NCBI GenBank assembly: GCA_937920515.1
Contig: CALEUG010000010.1
Coordinates: 19,838-83,837, forward strand
Direction of reading: 5' to 3'
From: an uncultured bacterium
GTDB lineage: Bacteria; Acidobacteriota; Aminicenantia; Aminicenantales; Saccharicenantaceae
Length of the DNA: 64,000 nucleotides
Shown: positions 33,055 through 42,230 of the stretch, one piece after another
Position numbering within the stretch: position 1 is the stretch's first letter
Layout: every line of letters begins with the position of its first letter
The notes under the pieces: model-generated
What the model was told of the DNA's origin: nothing
Seen by the model: only the letters and a program-made list of their open reading frames with translations
The model's database searches: none
Position numbers and translations under genes: made by a program

Positions 33055-35481
33055 TTATTTCACCTGCCATTCCTGGATGCCGGCTGAAAACTTTTCCTGG
33101 CTCTTGATTTCAATTTTAAGAGCGGTGGTAACCACCGGCGAAAACCTGACCACGTTATACTTATCTTTTTCAACCGTATAAGGATTTAAATTTTTAACCG
33201 GCAGCCACTCATCACCTTTCTTAAAATAAAGCTTCCAGGATTCAGGCACCCGGCATCCTCCCAGGCCGGTATCGTCAAACCAGTAGACGGCCGCTTCCGA
33301 CACCCGGACCGTGGTCGGAAACTCATAGCTCACCCATTCGGTCGTCCCCTTTTTCGGCCACCAGTGAAGATAACCAACCGAGTGGTCGATGGAGCTGGTC
33401 GGTTCGTACTGGTCGTTTATAAAACCAGCACCCCGGGCTCCTTCAGAAGCTTCGACGCTGGCCTTAGAGGCCAGCGAAGGTTCGGGCGTGGGCCTGACCT
33501 TTCCTTCTTCCCGGGCCAGCCAGACAGCCATTTCACCGCGACCGCGGTGGGCCCAGGCGTAATAAGGTATAAGGGTAATCTCCTGATCCCGGGCAACAAC
33601 TTTTTCTTTTTCCATCCGGTAGGAACGGCCGGGGGCCCTGACCACAACCAGTCCGCCCAGCAGGTCGCTCCGGTATTCGGAGCTCAGGGTAGCGCCATCG
33701 GGAAGCAACAGGTTGCTGACCCGGCCGCCATTATCCGGCCACTCGGCGCAGTAGACCAGAGGACCTCTCTCCACCGCCACCAGCCCGGCATCATCTATAA
33801 CCTTTTCGTGAGCCAGAACCGGGCGCGGTTCCAGGGGCAGGCTGAGGTTTATGGTGTCGCCGGCTTTCCATTTTCGGGCAATCGGCAGGAAACCATCTTT
33901 CAGGTTCAGGGGCACCTCTTCTCCGTTGACCTTTACCACCGGCCTGTCCTCTTTCCTGTCGGCATAACGATACAGGTCGCCGGGAATGGGTTGCCCCAGG
34001 GCCCAGCCTGGAATCCGCAGCATGACCGTAAAATCGTCTTCCCTGGCCGGGTTGACTCTGATTTTTACCTCACCTTTCCAGGGATACTCGGTTTCCTGCT
34101 CCAGCTCAACTTTCAGGTCATCCATCCGCACCTGGCTTTTGCTCCGGGCGAACAGGTTGACATAAAGCCGGTGGCCAGAGGTGGCATAGAAATACTGACC
34201 GAGCTGGGGAATGAAGCGAACGATGTTAGGCGGACAGCAGGCGCAGCCGAACCAGGGGCTTCTTTCATGCTGGCCAAAGGAAGCCAGAGGGTTGGAATAG
34301 AAGAAACGGTCACCGCTCAGGGCTATGCCGGCCAGGAAGCCGTTGTAAATAATCCGTTCAAAAACGTCCAGGTACTTAGCTTCACCGCTCAGCTGGAACA
34401 TCCTGTAATTCCAGAAGGCATTGGCGATGGAGGCGCAGGTCTCAGCATAGGCCGAGCCGTTGGGCAAATTGTAAGCCGGCCCGAAGCCTTCCCAGGCCCC
34501 GGTCGAACCGATGCCGCCAGTAAGATAAATCTTCCTGTAAACCACGTCTTCCCACAGGCTGTCGAGGGCCTGGACCAGGGATTGGTCTCCGCTCAGGGCA
34601 GCCACGTCAGCCATGCCAGAATACATGTAGGCGGCCCGGACGGCGTGGCCAACGGCTTCTTTCTGTTCCCTCACCGGCAGGTGGTCCTGGGAATAGAAAC
34701 CGTACAGTTCATGCCCTTCCTTGTTGCCACGCTGATCGAGGAAGAACCTGGCCAGGTCAAGGTATTTTTTCTTTCCGGTCAGCCGGTAGAGTTTAACCAG
34801 CCCGATTTCAATTTCCTGGTGTCCTGGCGGTAGCATAACCTTTCCGGGGCCGAAGTCCTTTAAGATCAGGTCGGCATTTTTCAGGGCTACTTCAAGCAGG
34901 GTCTTCTTGCCGGTGGCCAGGTAATGGGCCACGGCCGCTTCGTAGAGGTGGCCGGCGTTGTAAAGTTCGTGGGCATCTCTTTCTCTTTCCCATCGCTTAT
35001 CCGTCACCCACTCCTCAAGGGGTATCTTCCCGCCCTTGTTCTTGATGGTCCGGGCGGTGTAAAGATAGCCGTCCTTCTCCTGAGCAGCCGCTATCTTGGC
35101 GATCAACCCGTCCAGGTACTTATCGAGTTCCGGGTCGGGGTTGAGCATCATCTGGTAGGAAGCGCCTTCTATTAATTTATAAATATCCGAATCGTCAAAG
35201 GGGTAGCGGGAACAGAAATCGCCCCCGACCAGCCCGGCAGCTATCTCGAAATTCTTGATTCGGCCGGTCTCTTCGCTCTGCCGGAAAGAATGAGGGATGG
35301 TAACCCTGCCATTGGTTTCTATCCTGGAGCTCCAGAATCCGTCCGAAAAGCGGACATCGGTCAGGTTGACCATCTTGATGGAATAGTCCTTTTTTTCCGG
35401 GGAACAGGCTGAAAACAGCCAGGCTCCCAGCAGCAGGCAAAAAATTACCTGCTTTTTTTTACTGATGATTGATCTCAACAT
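33055..35481 (-). CDS. GH127 beta-L-arabinofuranosidase-like lipoprotein with C-terminal discoidin-like domain
   Basis: About 808 residues. Lipoprotein signal ending LFSAC, GH127 catalytic domain (about 35-650) with AYAETCASIANAFW and GCACCPPNIVRF for the zinc/thiolate site, and an extra C-terminal domain (about 665-808; TSSIDHSVGYLHWWPKKGT, EWVSYEFPTTVRVSEAAVYW, ALKIEIKSQEKFSAGIQEW) resembling F5/8 type C carbohydrate-binding modules. The second GH127 in the locus lacks this domain, so the two probably act on different linkages or are positioned differently. The chosen ATG follows AAGGAGG; the frame also allows GTG three bases earlier. Confidence 0.87.
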   Translation of the reverse strand: MLRSIISKKKQVIFCLLLGAWLFSACSPEKKDYSIKMVNLTDVRFSDGFWSSRIETNGRVTIPHSFRQSEETGRIKNFEIAAGLVGGDFCSRYPFDDSDIYKLIEGASYQMMLNPDPELDKYLDGLIAKIAAAQEKDGYLYTARTIKNKGGKIPLEEWVTDKRWERERDAHELYNAGHLYEAAVAHYLATGKKTLLEVALKNADLILKDFGPGKVMLPPGHQEIEIGLVKLYRLTGKKKYLDLARFFLDQRGNKEGHELYGFYSQDHLPVREQKEAVGHAVRAAYMYSGMADVAALSGDQSLVQALDSLWEDVVYRKIYLTGGIGSTGAWEGFGPAYNLPNGSAYAETCASIANAFWNYRMFQLSGEAKYLDVFERIIYNGFLAGIALSGDRFFYSNPLASFGQHERSPWFGCACCPPNIVRFIPQLGQYFYATSGHRLYVNLFARSKSQVRMDDLKVELEQETEYPWKGEVKIRVNPAREDDFTVMLRIPGWALGQPIPGDLYRYADRKEDRPVVKVNGEEVPLNLKDGFLPIARKWKAGDTINLSLPLEPRPVLAHEKVIDDAGLVAVERGPLVYCAEWPDNGGRVSNLLLPDGATLSSEYRSDLLGGLVVVRAPGRSYRMEKEKVVARDQEITLIPYYAWAHRGRGEMAVWLAREEGKVRPTPEPSLASKASVEASEGARGAGFINDQYEPTSSIDHSVGYLHWWPKKGTTEWVSYEFPTTVRVSEAAVYWFDDTGLGGCRVPESWKLYFKKGDEWLPVKNLNPYTVEKDKYNVVRFSPVVTTALKIEIKSQEKFSAGIQEWQVK

Positions 35482-35581
35482 CACTACCTCCTTGATTCTT
35501 TTCTCTCTGTCCGGCCAAAGCCATCATAGCCGATTTATGGCCGGCCATAAAAGATTTTATTCAAATCCTTAACAGACCCGC

Positions 35582-38323
35582 TCATTCTTCAAAATCACTC
35601 TGTCGGGCAGGAGCCATCAGGACAACCGGCTGTGGCCCTATTGACCAGCTGATTCTCTTCCTGATGAGCGCCGGCTGTTCGAGCTTTATCCCGGGAGCCT
35701 GCAGAACCACGAAATATTTTCCCGGTTCCAGCTTGGGGCCCGGGCGGTTATCGCCAGCCTTCCTCATATCCCAGCTAACCCGGTTCAGTCCAGCTTTACC
35801 CGGGCCTTCGAGCTCCCTGAGGAGTTTTTTCTCAGCATCATAGATGACGACCTTAACTTTTTCCTTTACCTCTTCTTTCAGGTAATAATGTATGACCACC
35901 TCGTCGGGCTCGTTGGGAGTGAAAAGGTGGTTATCTCCGGTGAGATGATAGTTGCCGAATACCGGATATTGTTTCTGAAGGGCTGGCCTGATGGTAAACA
36001 AATGGGCCTGTTCCCTGAGAATTTCCGGTTTCATCTCCCGCAGCGGCCAGATGTTGGTCACCCAGATGCCCCGCCCGTAGGTTCCGACCACCAGGTCGGC
36101 CTCGCGGGGATGAATTACCAGGTCGGTAACCTTTACCCGGGGCATGTTGTTCTGGAACGGCCGCCAGTTCTTCCCCTGGTCGAAGGAAACGAACAGGCCG
36201 TTGTCCGTGCCGGCAAAGAGCAGGTCCGGATTCCCGGCATCCTGGACTATCACATTGACCGGGCTGTCCGGAAGGCCGGCCGAAATTGAGGTCCAGCTGC
36301 GACCGTAATCATTCGTCCGGAAAATATATGGCTTAAAATCATCATGGCGGAAGCCGCTCTTGGCCACAAAGGCCGTCCCCGGGTCGTGAGGAGAAGCCAG
36401 CACCCGGCTTACCCAGAGCTGCGCCGGGGCTCCGGCCTCAGTCAGGGCCTGCGTGCAATCAGTCCAGGTTGCCCCGCCGTTTGCTGTCACCTGCACCTTT
36501 CCGTCGTCAGTACCCACCCAGACCACCCCGGGCTTTCGGGGCGACTCGGAGATGGTGGTTATGGTGCAGAAGGTTATGTTGCCAGCTCCACCCTGCTTGC
36601 TCTTATCGTTGGTGGTCAGGTCCGGGCTGATTTCTTCCCAGCTATCACCCCGGTTTAAAGAACGGAGCAGGACCTGGGCCCCGATATAGACAATGGAGCT
36701 GTCATGGGGTGAAAGATGAATCGGCGGAGTCCAGTTAAACCGGTATGGTTCTTTATCCGAACTTCTGGTGGGCTGAATACTCTGGCGGGTTCCGGTCTTC
36801 TGGTCGAGCCGGAAAAAGTTGCCGAATTCCCGGCAGTTATAAACCCAGCGACTGTCAGTCGGGTCCACCACGTTGTACATCCCGTCTCCGCCCCCGACCG
36901 TCACCCAGTCGCTCAGGTTGACCTGCCCCGACCAGGAATTGGACGGACCCTTCCAGGAATCGTGATCCTGGAGCCCGGCATAGATATTGTAAGGCTCTTC
37001 CAGATCCACTCCGAGGGCATAGATTTCGCCCAGCGGCAGGTTGTAAAAATGATGGCAGGTCTTTCCCCCGTCATAGGAAACATAGACACCGCCGTCGCTT
37101 CCGAAAAGAATTCGCTTTGAATTCTGCGGGTCAATCCAGAGGGTCCTGACATCGCCAAAGGCCGACCGGAACAAAGCCTGCGGCGGCCAGTCGGCATCCC
37201 GCCAGGTCCGGCCGCCGTCCACCGAGCTGGCCAGGGTCACACCCGTGATGTAAAGAACCCGGTCGTCGTTCGGGTCGATGTAAAGCTGGTTGAAGGAGTA
37301 GGGCGCCTTGCTGGCCAGCGGTTCTTTCCCGCTGTTGACCTTAACCCAGGTCTGGCCGCCATTTTCCGTTCGGTAGACTTCGCCCATCGCCACCGGGTGG
37401 GCCTGGCGCCCGGCCTTGCGAGCAGCCGCAGCTTCTTCGGGGGCAGGTTGGCGGAAATTTTCCACCACCGCGTACAGGATCTGAGGATTTTTGCGGTAAA
37501 CATCTATTCCGATGCGGCCAACATAGCCTGAAGGCAACCCTCCGGCCAGCCTCTTCCAGGTAAGCCCGCCGTCGGTCGTCTTGTAAATTCCGCTTTCCGG
37601 GCCTCCGGCCTCGTAATGCCAGGGCAAGCGGACTTTGTCGTAGCTGGCGGCATAAAGAACTTCAGGATTGGCCGGATCCATCACCAGGTCAATCACCCCG
37701 ACTTTATCGTTTATGTAAAAAACCTTCTTCCAGGTCAGGCCGCCGTCTTCGGTCTTGAAAACACCTCGCTCGGAATTGGACGTAAAAAGATGCCCCATGG
37801 AAGCCACGTAGACTGTGTCCGGGTTACGGGGATGTATTATTATCCTGGGTATGTGGTGGGAGTCGCCGAGACCCATCCGCTTCCAGGTCCGGCCCCCGTC
37901 GGTCGACTTATAAACGCCATCGCCGCTCTGGGAACTGCGGGCGCAGTAAGCCTCGCCCGTTCCCACCCAGACAATTTCCGGGTTGGAAGGGGCCAGGGCG
38001 ATGGCCCCGATGGACAGGTGGCTCTGTCCATCGAAAAGGGGTTCAAAGGTGGTGCCGTTATTGGTGGTTTTCCAGACACCGCCGTTTCGGGTTCCCACGT
38101 AGAAAGTATAAAGGTGAGCTTCCAGCGGCGAGTCGGGAACAGCAAAACAGGTCACCCAGGAACCCGCCCGGAAAGGCCCCAGATTCCTGAATTGAAACAG
38201 GCTTAAATCATCCTGACCAAGAAGATGCTGAGCCCGAGAACTAAATGCCGACCAGCTTAATACCATTAAGACCAGAACAAGTAACCTGAGGTGCCATGAC
38301 CTGGCAGCCGGGGTTAAAGTCAT
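35582..38323 (-). CDS. Exported BNR/sortilin (VPS10)-like beta-propeller protein
   Basis: About 913 residues with a signal peptide (MTLTPAARSWHLRLLVLVLMVLSWSAFSSRA). It contains many Asp-box (BNR) repeats of the S-x-D-x-G-x-T-W type: KSTDGGRTWKRM, KTEDGGLTWKKV, KTTDGGLTWKRL, RTENGGQTWVKV, SSVDGGRTWRDA, consistent with one or two beta-propellers as in GH74 and sortilin-like proteins. No catalytic residues can be named. A C-terminal sandwich (REQAHLFTIRPALQKQY...) ends the protein. AAGGAG precedes the chosen ATG. Its place between a TonB receptor and arabinosidases suggests a substrate-binding or hydrolytic role in the locus, but this family is also common outside sugar loci. Confidence 0.78.
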   Translation of the reverse strand: MTLTPAARSWHLRLLVLVLMVLSWSAFSSRAQHLLGQDDLSLFQFRNLGPFRAGSWVTCFAVPDSPLEAHLYTFYVGTRNGGVWKTTNNGTTFEPLFDGQSHLSIGAIALAPSNPEIVWVGTGEAYCARSSQSGDGVYKSTDGGRTWKRMGLGDSHHIPRIIIHPRNPDTVYVASMGHLFTSNSERGVFKTEDGGLTWKKVFYINDKVGVIDLVMDPANPEVLYAASYDKVRLPWHYEAGGPESGIYKTTDGGLTWKRLAGGLPSGYVGRIGIDVYRKNPQILYAVVENFRQPAPEEAAAARKAGRQAHPVAMGEVYRTENGGQTWVKVNSGKEPLASKAPYSFNQLYIDPNDDRVLYITGVTLASSVDGGRTWRDADWPPQALFRSAFGDVRTLWIDPQNSKRILFGSDGGVYVSYDGGKTCHHFYNLPLGEIYALGVDLEEPYNIYAGLQDHDSWKGPSNSWSGQVNLSDWVTVGGGDGMYNVVDPTDSRWVYNCREFGNFFRLDQKTGTRQSIQPTRSSDKEPYRFNWTPPIHLSPHDSSIVYIGAQVLLRSLNRGDSWEEISPDLTTNDKSKQGGAGNITFCTITTISESPRKPGVVWVGTDDGKVQVTANGGATWTDCTQALTEAGAPAQLWVSRVLASPHDPGTAFVAKSGFRHDDFKPYIFRTNDYGRSWTSISAGLPDSPVNVIVQDAGNPDLLFAGTDNGLFVSFDQGKNWRPFQNNMPRVKVTDLVIHPREADLVVGTYGRGIWVTNIWPLREMKPEILREQAHLFTIRPALQKQYPVFGNYHLTGDNHLFTPNEPDEVVIHYYLKEEVKEKVKVVIYDAEKKLLRELEGPGKAGLNRVSWDMRKAGDNRPGPKLEPGKYFVVLQAPGIKLEQPALIRKRISWSIGPQPVVLMAPARQSDFEE

Positions 38324-38640
38324 TTTATTCTCCTTCAGAAAAGATAACCTGGACATTTATGCATATATACATAATATTAATGATCATGGCTTTTGGCCAA
38401 ACATTTTTTTAATAGGCCAGTCTTCACAGTTTGGTCAGAACCGGTCAACTCTATTAGTTTAACGCACGATGTCTTCCCGGTTGTCTTAAAAAAAGGAATG
38501 TGAAATTTATCCGGGCCGATTGCAGGCATTATTTTATTAACACCTTTGACTCGATGCTCAAAGTTTTCTCAATGAATTAAACCCCGCCCCCTCAACCCCG
38601 CAGGAAAAACATCAATCATTCTGCCTTCATGAATTCTTAC
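38324..38640. other. Gap between TonB receptor terminator and BNR gene
   Basis: About 300 AT-rich bases upstream of the BNR gene, presumably holding its promoter since a terminator stands before it. A dyad TATG-CATATATA-CATA lies at about 38359-38374. No gene. Confidence 0.45.
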
Positions 38641-38647
38641 CCGCCAC

Positions 38648-38692
38648 TAAAACAGGAGAAAGGGGAAGAGCCTGAGCTCTTCCCCTTTCTCG
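38648..38692 (-). terminator. Intrinsic terminator after the second TonB receptor
   Basis: A perfect 16-bp stem (38656-38671 with 38676-38691) with a 4-base loop. Read on the minus strand it is followed by CTGTTTTAG, a short T-run. It ends 22 bases past the receptor stop, so the receptor gene may be partly insulated from the downstream hydrolase genes. Confidence 0.78.
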
Positions 38693-38712
38693 GCCTCATG
38701 TCAGATATTTCT

Positions 38713-41700
38713 TCAGAACTTATAGCGGATTGAGAACTTGAAAATTCTGGTAGCCGAAATGCTGGTGACCTTCCCGTAATTATAGTCGACAGTGTAAGTG
38801 CCTGTGTTAACATTCTCATCAGCGGGACGCCAGACGGAGATGGGATTCTGGCCGTAATAGATATACTTGTTACCGAGCAGGTTGTAAACATCAACAAAAG
38901 CTCCAATCACGCCGTGGGGCAACTTAAACTCTTTTTCCAGATGGAAGTCAACGTTGGTATAATCTTCGTTTCTTCTGGTCCCGACCGGTTCCAGCCTGAC
39001 CGACACGTTCCAAGGAACAACGTTATGGGCCTGAGCCCAGGAAGCGGGAGGAGCAATGGTCACGCTCCTGGCCCACGGGCTGCCCAGAGTATAGCGGGCA
39101 AAGAAAGAAGCCACAAAGCCGTAGGGCAGGTTGAAAGTGCCATACAGCTTGGCCTGGAAAGGCACGTCGTTACTATCCCGTCCCGGAGCAAACAGGAACT
39201 GGTTGGGAGAGCTGCCGCAGCTCAGTTCGGTCAACCTGGAAAAGACCATTGACCCGCCGAAAGACCAGCCGTTCGTATATCTCTTGTCAAACTGAATTTC
39301 CAGACCATCGTATTTCCTGAATTGTTCGGGGACATTCATCTGGACATTAATGGAACGGTTGTAGGCAGAATCGTAAGTCTGGAAATAAACTGTTACCTCC
39401 TGCTCGGGAAAAACACCATAAGCCGGAACGATTGTGGTGAAAGGAACGTACCATTCCGGAGCCTGTTCCAGTTTGTACCAGTATTTCTGAGTAACCGGGT
39501 CATACTTGGCCGAGCCGTAGATTTTTGTTTCTTTTTTGTGGATGTAGTTTATCTTCACCGCAAAATCTTTAAACAACTGGTGTTCTATGCCGGCAATGAG
39601 TTCCTGATGAACCGGGGCGGTCAGGTCAGGGTCCACCAGACGACGGAGATAATCGGGGTCGGGGCGGGTGAAGTCGCCAAGACCGTAACGGTACTCATAA
39701 TAGTCAGTGCCAGGCAGGTCGGGCTGACCGTTCTGGTTGAGGTCCCACCAGTTGAATTGATACTGAGCCATAACTGCCGGAGAAACAGCCGAGAAAAACA
39801 TCACGGGAACATGCTCTGAATAATTGGCATAGCTGAATTTGACGGCAGTACGCCCGTTGCCAAAAACGTCGTAGCTCAAGCCCACCCGGGGAGAAAAACG
39901 GGTGAAATCAAGAACATTCTTGATGGGCTCAACTTCAAAAGGTCCGAAGGGGTTGAAACCGAGCTGGGGTTCCAGGTAAGTCCGTCCAATCTCAAAGGGA
40001 AGACCGGTAATACCGGTGGTCCTGGCCTTCCCACCCCAGCCGTTATAATGGTCTATTCTTAAACCCAGATTGATGGTCAACCGGTTCTTAAGTGTCCAGT
40101 TGTCCTGAAAATAAGCCCCGATTCGGTACTCCATAAGGTCTTTCCAGCTATCGTTACGTCCGGTGCCACAGTTGGTAAAAGCCAGCAGGCCATCTCCAAA
40201 TTCAGTGGTCTGGTTGGTGTTGAAATAACCACGCCAGTGGTAAGGATTGCCATTATAGTAATACCAGTTCATGGGATTGGTCCTGGCATAAGCATATCGG
40301 TCCCAGCCAAACTGGAATTCAAGGCCGGCACCGATTTCATGGTCACCACCGAGAAAATTATCCTGGAAATGAGTTAAACGAGCCGAAGCCTGGCTGGTGT
40401 GTCTGGTGATGAAACTCTGCCACGACTGAATTCCGTTCCAGATATAACCGGTGTAATTATCGATGTAAGAAACGTTGGCATCCGATTCGGGACGAGTGGT
40501 AATCGGATAATCCAGATGGTTAACATTTAACCTGAAATCAACGAACGAACTGCTGCTCGGAATCCAGGTCAGGTTGGCCGTTCCAACATACTGGGTAGCT
40601 TTGGCCCAGAAAGTTGTTTCCTCGGTCTTTCTGGGCTGAGCTTCAAACATGTTTTTGTTCCTGCTAAAAGAAAAATAAGTATAGAACCTGAGCTTCCTGG
40701 AGAACTCAGTTGTCAGTTTCAGGTTGCCCCGCACGTTCTGACTGGGAACTTTATATTGATCATACTGTGTTCCTAAAATCGTGGTTGGTATGAAAGGAGA
40801 CCAGGTGCTGGACTTAACAAAAGCGACATCGCCAAAAAACCACAGCTTATCCCTGATAATGGGACCACCCAGTATAGCCGAAGTATCAATGTTATAAAGG
40901 CTGAAGCTGGGCCTGCCGATGTTCATGGCTTTAAGTTTTTCATCAGGGAAAAGCACCTGAGCCATATCGTCGTTTGTGTAATAAGCCTGGACCTGGCCGG
41001 AGAAGTTATTACTACCGGACTTGGTTACGATGTTGACAAAAGCTCCGCCTGTTGTTCCTACCTGAGCTGGCAAAGAACCGGTAACCACCTCAATCTCTTC
41101 TATAGCATCAAACTGGGGAGTGCCGAAGGCTCCGCCGGTGGTCGGGCAGTTGGCGTTGATGCCGTCCACTTCGTAGGTAACGCCGCGCCAGAGTGTCCCG
41201 TGGATGCTTCCGGAGTAGGTGGCAATCGTCCCCACCGTAGCGGGAACCAGACTAAGAATCGAGGTCAGGCTGCGATTTAGCGGCAGTCTGGCAATCTGTT
41301 CTGAAGTTACCGCGGTGGTCAATTTGGTTTTCTGAACATCAATTTCAGGAGCCCTGGCCACAACAGTAACCTGCTCTTCAACCGCCGCCGGTTCCATTTT
41401 CACCTCCAGGGTCACAGTTAACCCCACACGGACTATGACTTCCTTCAGATTCACTGACCTGAAGCCCTGAAGTTCTGCCGTCAGCGTGTAGCTACCGGGT
41501 GGGATGGCCGGCAAACGGAACGTACCATCCTCACGGCTGACATCGGTGGCCTTACCCATCATGCTCGGCCCGGTCAGGGTTATGCTGACCCCGGGCAGGG
41601 GTGTGCCGTCCGAATCTTTGATCACCCCGCGGACAGTCCCCGTCTGGCGGGTGATCTGAGCCTGAAGGACGGACAAAGCCAGCAGCCAGATAAAGCTGCA

Positions 41701-41727
41701 CAGGAGAAAAGACTTGGCCTTAGGCAT
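38713..41727 (-). CDS. TonB-dependent receptor of the arabinose locus
   Basis: 1004 residues: signal peptide (MPKAKSFLLCSFIWLLALSVLQAQ), carboxypeptidase-regulatory-like domain (GTVRGVIKDSDGTPLPGVSITLTG), plug (RSLTSILSLVPATVG; VTYEVDGINANCPTTGG; GGAFVNIVTKSGSNNFSG) and an aromatic barrel ending in FKFSIRYKF. Predicted to import arabino-oligosaccharides released at the surface, judged from the neighbouring GH127, GH51 and AraB/AraD genes (inference). AAAGGAGG lies before the ATG at 41727. It is divergent from the ribulokinase gene across an intergenic region with two LacI-type operators. It is not a close copy of the receptor at 7314-10454, although both share the AAxEEQVTVV linker after the first domain. 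Confidence 0.92.
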   Translation of the reverse strand: MPKAKSFLLCSFIWLLALSVLQAQITRQTGTVRGVIKDSDGTPLPGVSITLTGPSMMGKATDVSREDGTFRLPAIPPGSYTLTAELQGFRSVNLKEVIVRVGLTVTLEVKMEPAAVEEQVTVVARAPEIDVQKTKLTTAVTSEQIARLPLNRSLTSILSLVPATVGTIATYSGSIHGTLWRGVTYEVDGINANCPTTGGAFGTPQFDAIEEIEVVTGSLPAQVGTTGGAFVNIVTKSGSNNFSGQVQAYYTNDDMAQVLFPDEKLKAMNIGRPSFSLYNIDTSAILGGPIIRDKLWFFGDVAFVKSSTWSPFIPTTILGTQYDQYKVPSQNVRGNLKLTTEFSRKLRFYTYFSFSRNKNMFEAQPRKTEETTFWAKATQYVGTANLTWIPSSSSFVDFRLNVNHLDYPITTRPESDANVSYIDNYTGYIWNGIQSWQSFITRHTSQASARLTHFQDNFLGGDHEIGAGLEFQFGWDRYAYARTNPMNWYYYNGNPYHWRGYFNTNQTTEFGDGLLAFTNCGTGRNDSWKDLMEYRIGAYFQDNWTLKNRLTINLGLRIDHYNGWGGKARTTGITGLPFEIGRTYLEPQLGFNPFGPFEVEPIKNVLDFTRFSPRVGLSYDVFGNGRTAVKFSYANYSEHVPVMFFSAVSPAVMAQYQFNWWDLNQNGQPDLPGTDYYEYRYGLGDFTRPDPDYLRRLVDPDLTAPVHQELIAGIEHQLFKDFAVKINYIHKKETKIYGSAKYDPVTQKYWYKLEQAPEWYVPFTTIVPAYGVFPEQEVTVYFQTYDSAYNRSINVQMNVPEQFRKYDGLEIQFDKRYTNGWSFGGSMVFSRLTELSCGSSPNQFLFAPGRDSNDVPFQAKLYGTFNLPYGFVASFFARYTLGSPWARSVTIAPPASWAQAHNVVPWNVSVRLEPVGTRRNEDYTNVDFHLEKEFKLPHGVIGAFVDVYNLLGNKYIYYGQNPISVWRPADENVNTGTYTVDYNYGKVTSISATRIFKFSIRYKF

Positions 41728-41912
41728 TATTAAATCCTCCTTTTAAATTTTATTGATTTATATTTTGTTGGCCGGCCCGAAATTGGCAGAAGACAGGCCC
41801 GGCCGGCCCGCAAAGAAAACGGGTCCCGCCGGGATGGCTGGACCCGGGGGCTGCCCTCGACTGTCTCCGGACCATTTTCTTCCAGCCTGGCCATCATCTC
41901 AATTAGCTCAGC

Positions 41913-41924
41913 GTTAACGTTAAC
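41913..41924. promoter_or_regulatory. LacI-type operator 1
   Basis: GTTAACGTTAAC, a perfect palindrome with the central CG typical of LacI-family sites. It is the receptor-proximal copy in the divergent araB/TonB intergenic region. Confidence 0.75.
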
Positions 41925-41954
41925 ACTTGCGGGTAAAACAAAATAAAATTAGAT

Positions 41955-41966
41955 GTTAACGTTAAC
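41955..41966. promoter_or_regulatory. LacI-type operator 2
   Basis: The same GTTAACGTTAAC, extended to TGTTAACGTTAACA (41954-41967). It is 42 bp from operator 1, centre to centre, about four helical turns, and overlaps the predicted -35 of the ribulokinase promoter, so occupation should block transcription. Confidence 0.78.
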
Positions 41967-41984
41967 ACAAAATTTTTATATAAT
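41956..41984 (+). promoter_or_regulatory. Candidate promoter of the araB-araD-isomerase operon
   Basis: Perfect TATAAT at 41979-41984; at 17 bases upstream the hexamer is TTAACG (41956-41961), inside operator 2. This predicts a leader of about 240 bases before the ribulokinase ATG at 42231. Confidence 0.55.
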
Positions 41985-42230
41985 GAAAAGGAAAAACATG
42001 TCAAGAAGTTTTTTTGTGCCAGAGTCAGGGATCAGACCTGAGCCGGGCCAGGTTTTCCAGCCGGCTGCGGATAGCACGATTCCCGGATTTATTTCAGGAA
42101 AAAAACCGGCCGTGTTCCCGGCACCGGTTCTGGCAGCGAAAACAAAAGGCGTCTGTCAGGAAATAGAATTTTTTCTTCCAAAGAATTACCGGTCTGAATT
42201 AAAATTGAAATCAATGAGGAGGCGCGAGAG

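Noticed and set aside
33364..34833. A 489-codon plus-strand frame inside the second GH127 gene
   Set aside because: Antisense shadow; the GH127 reading has a signal peptide, ribosome site and conserved catalytic residues.
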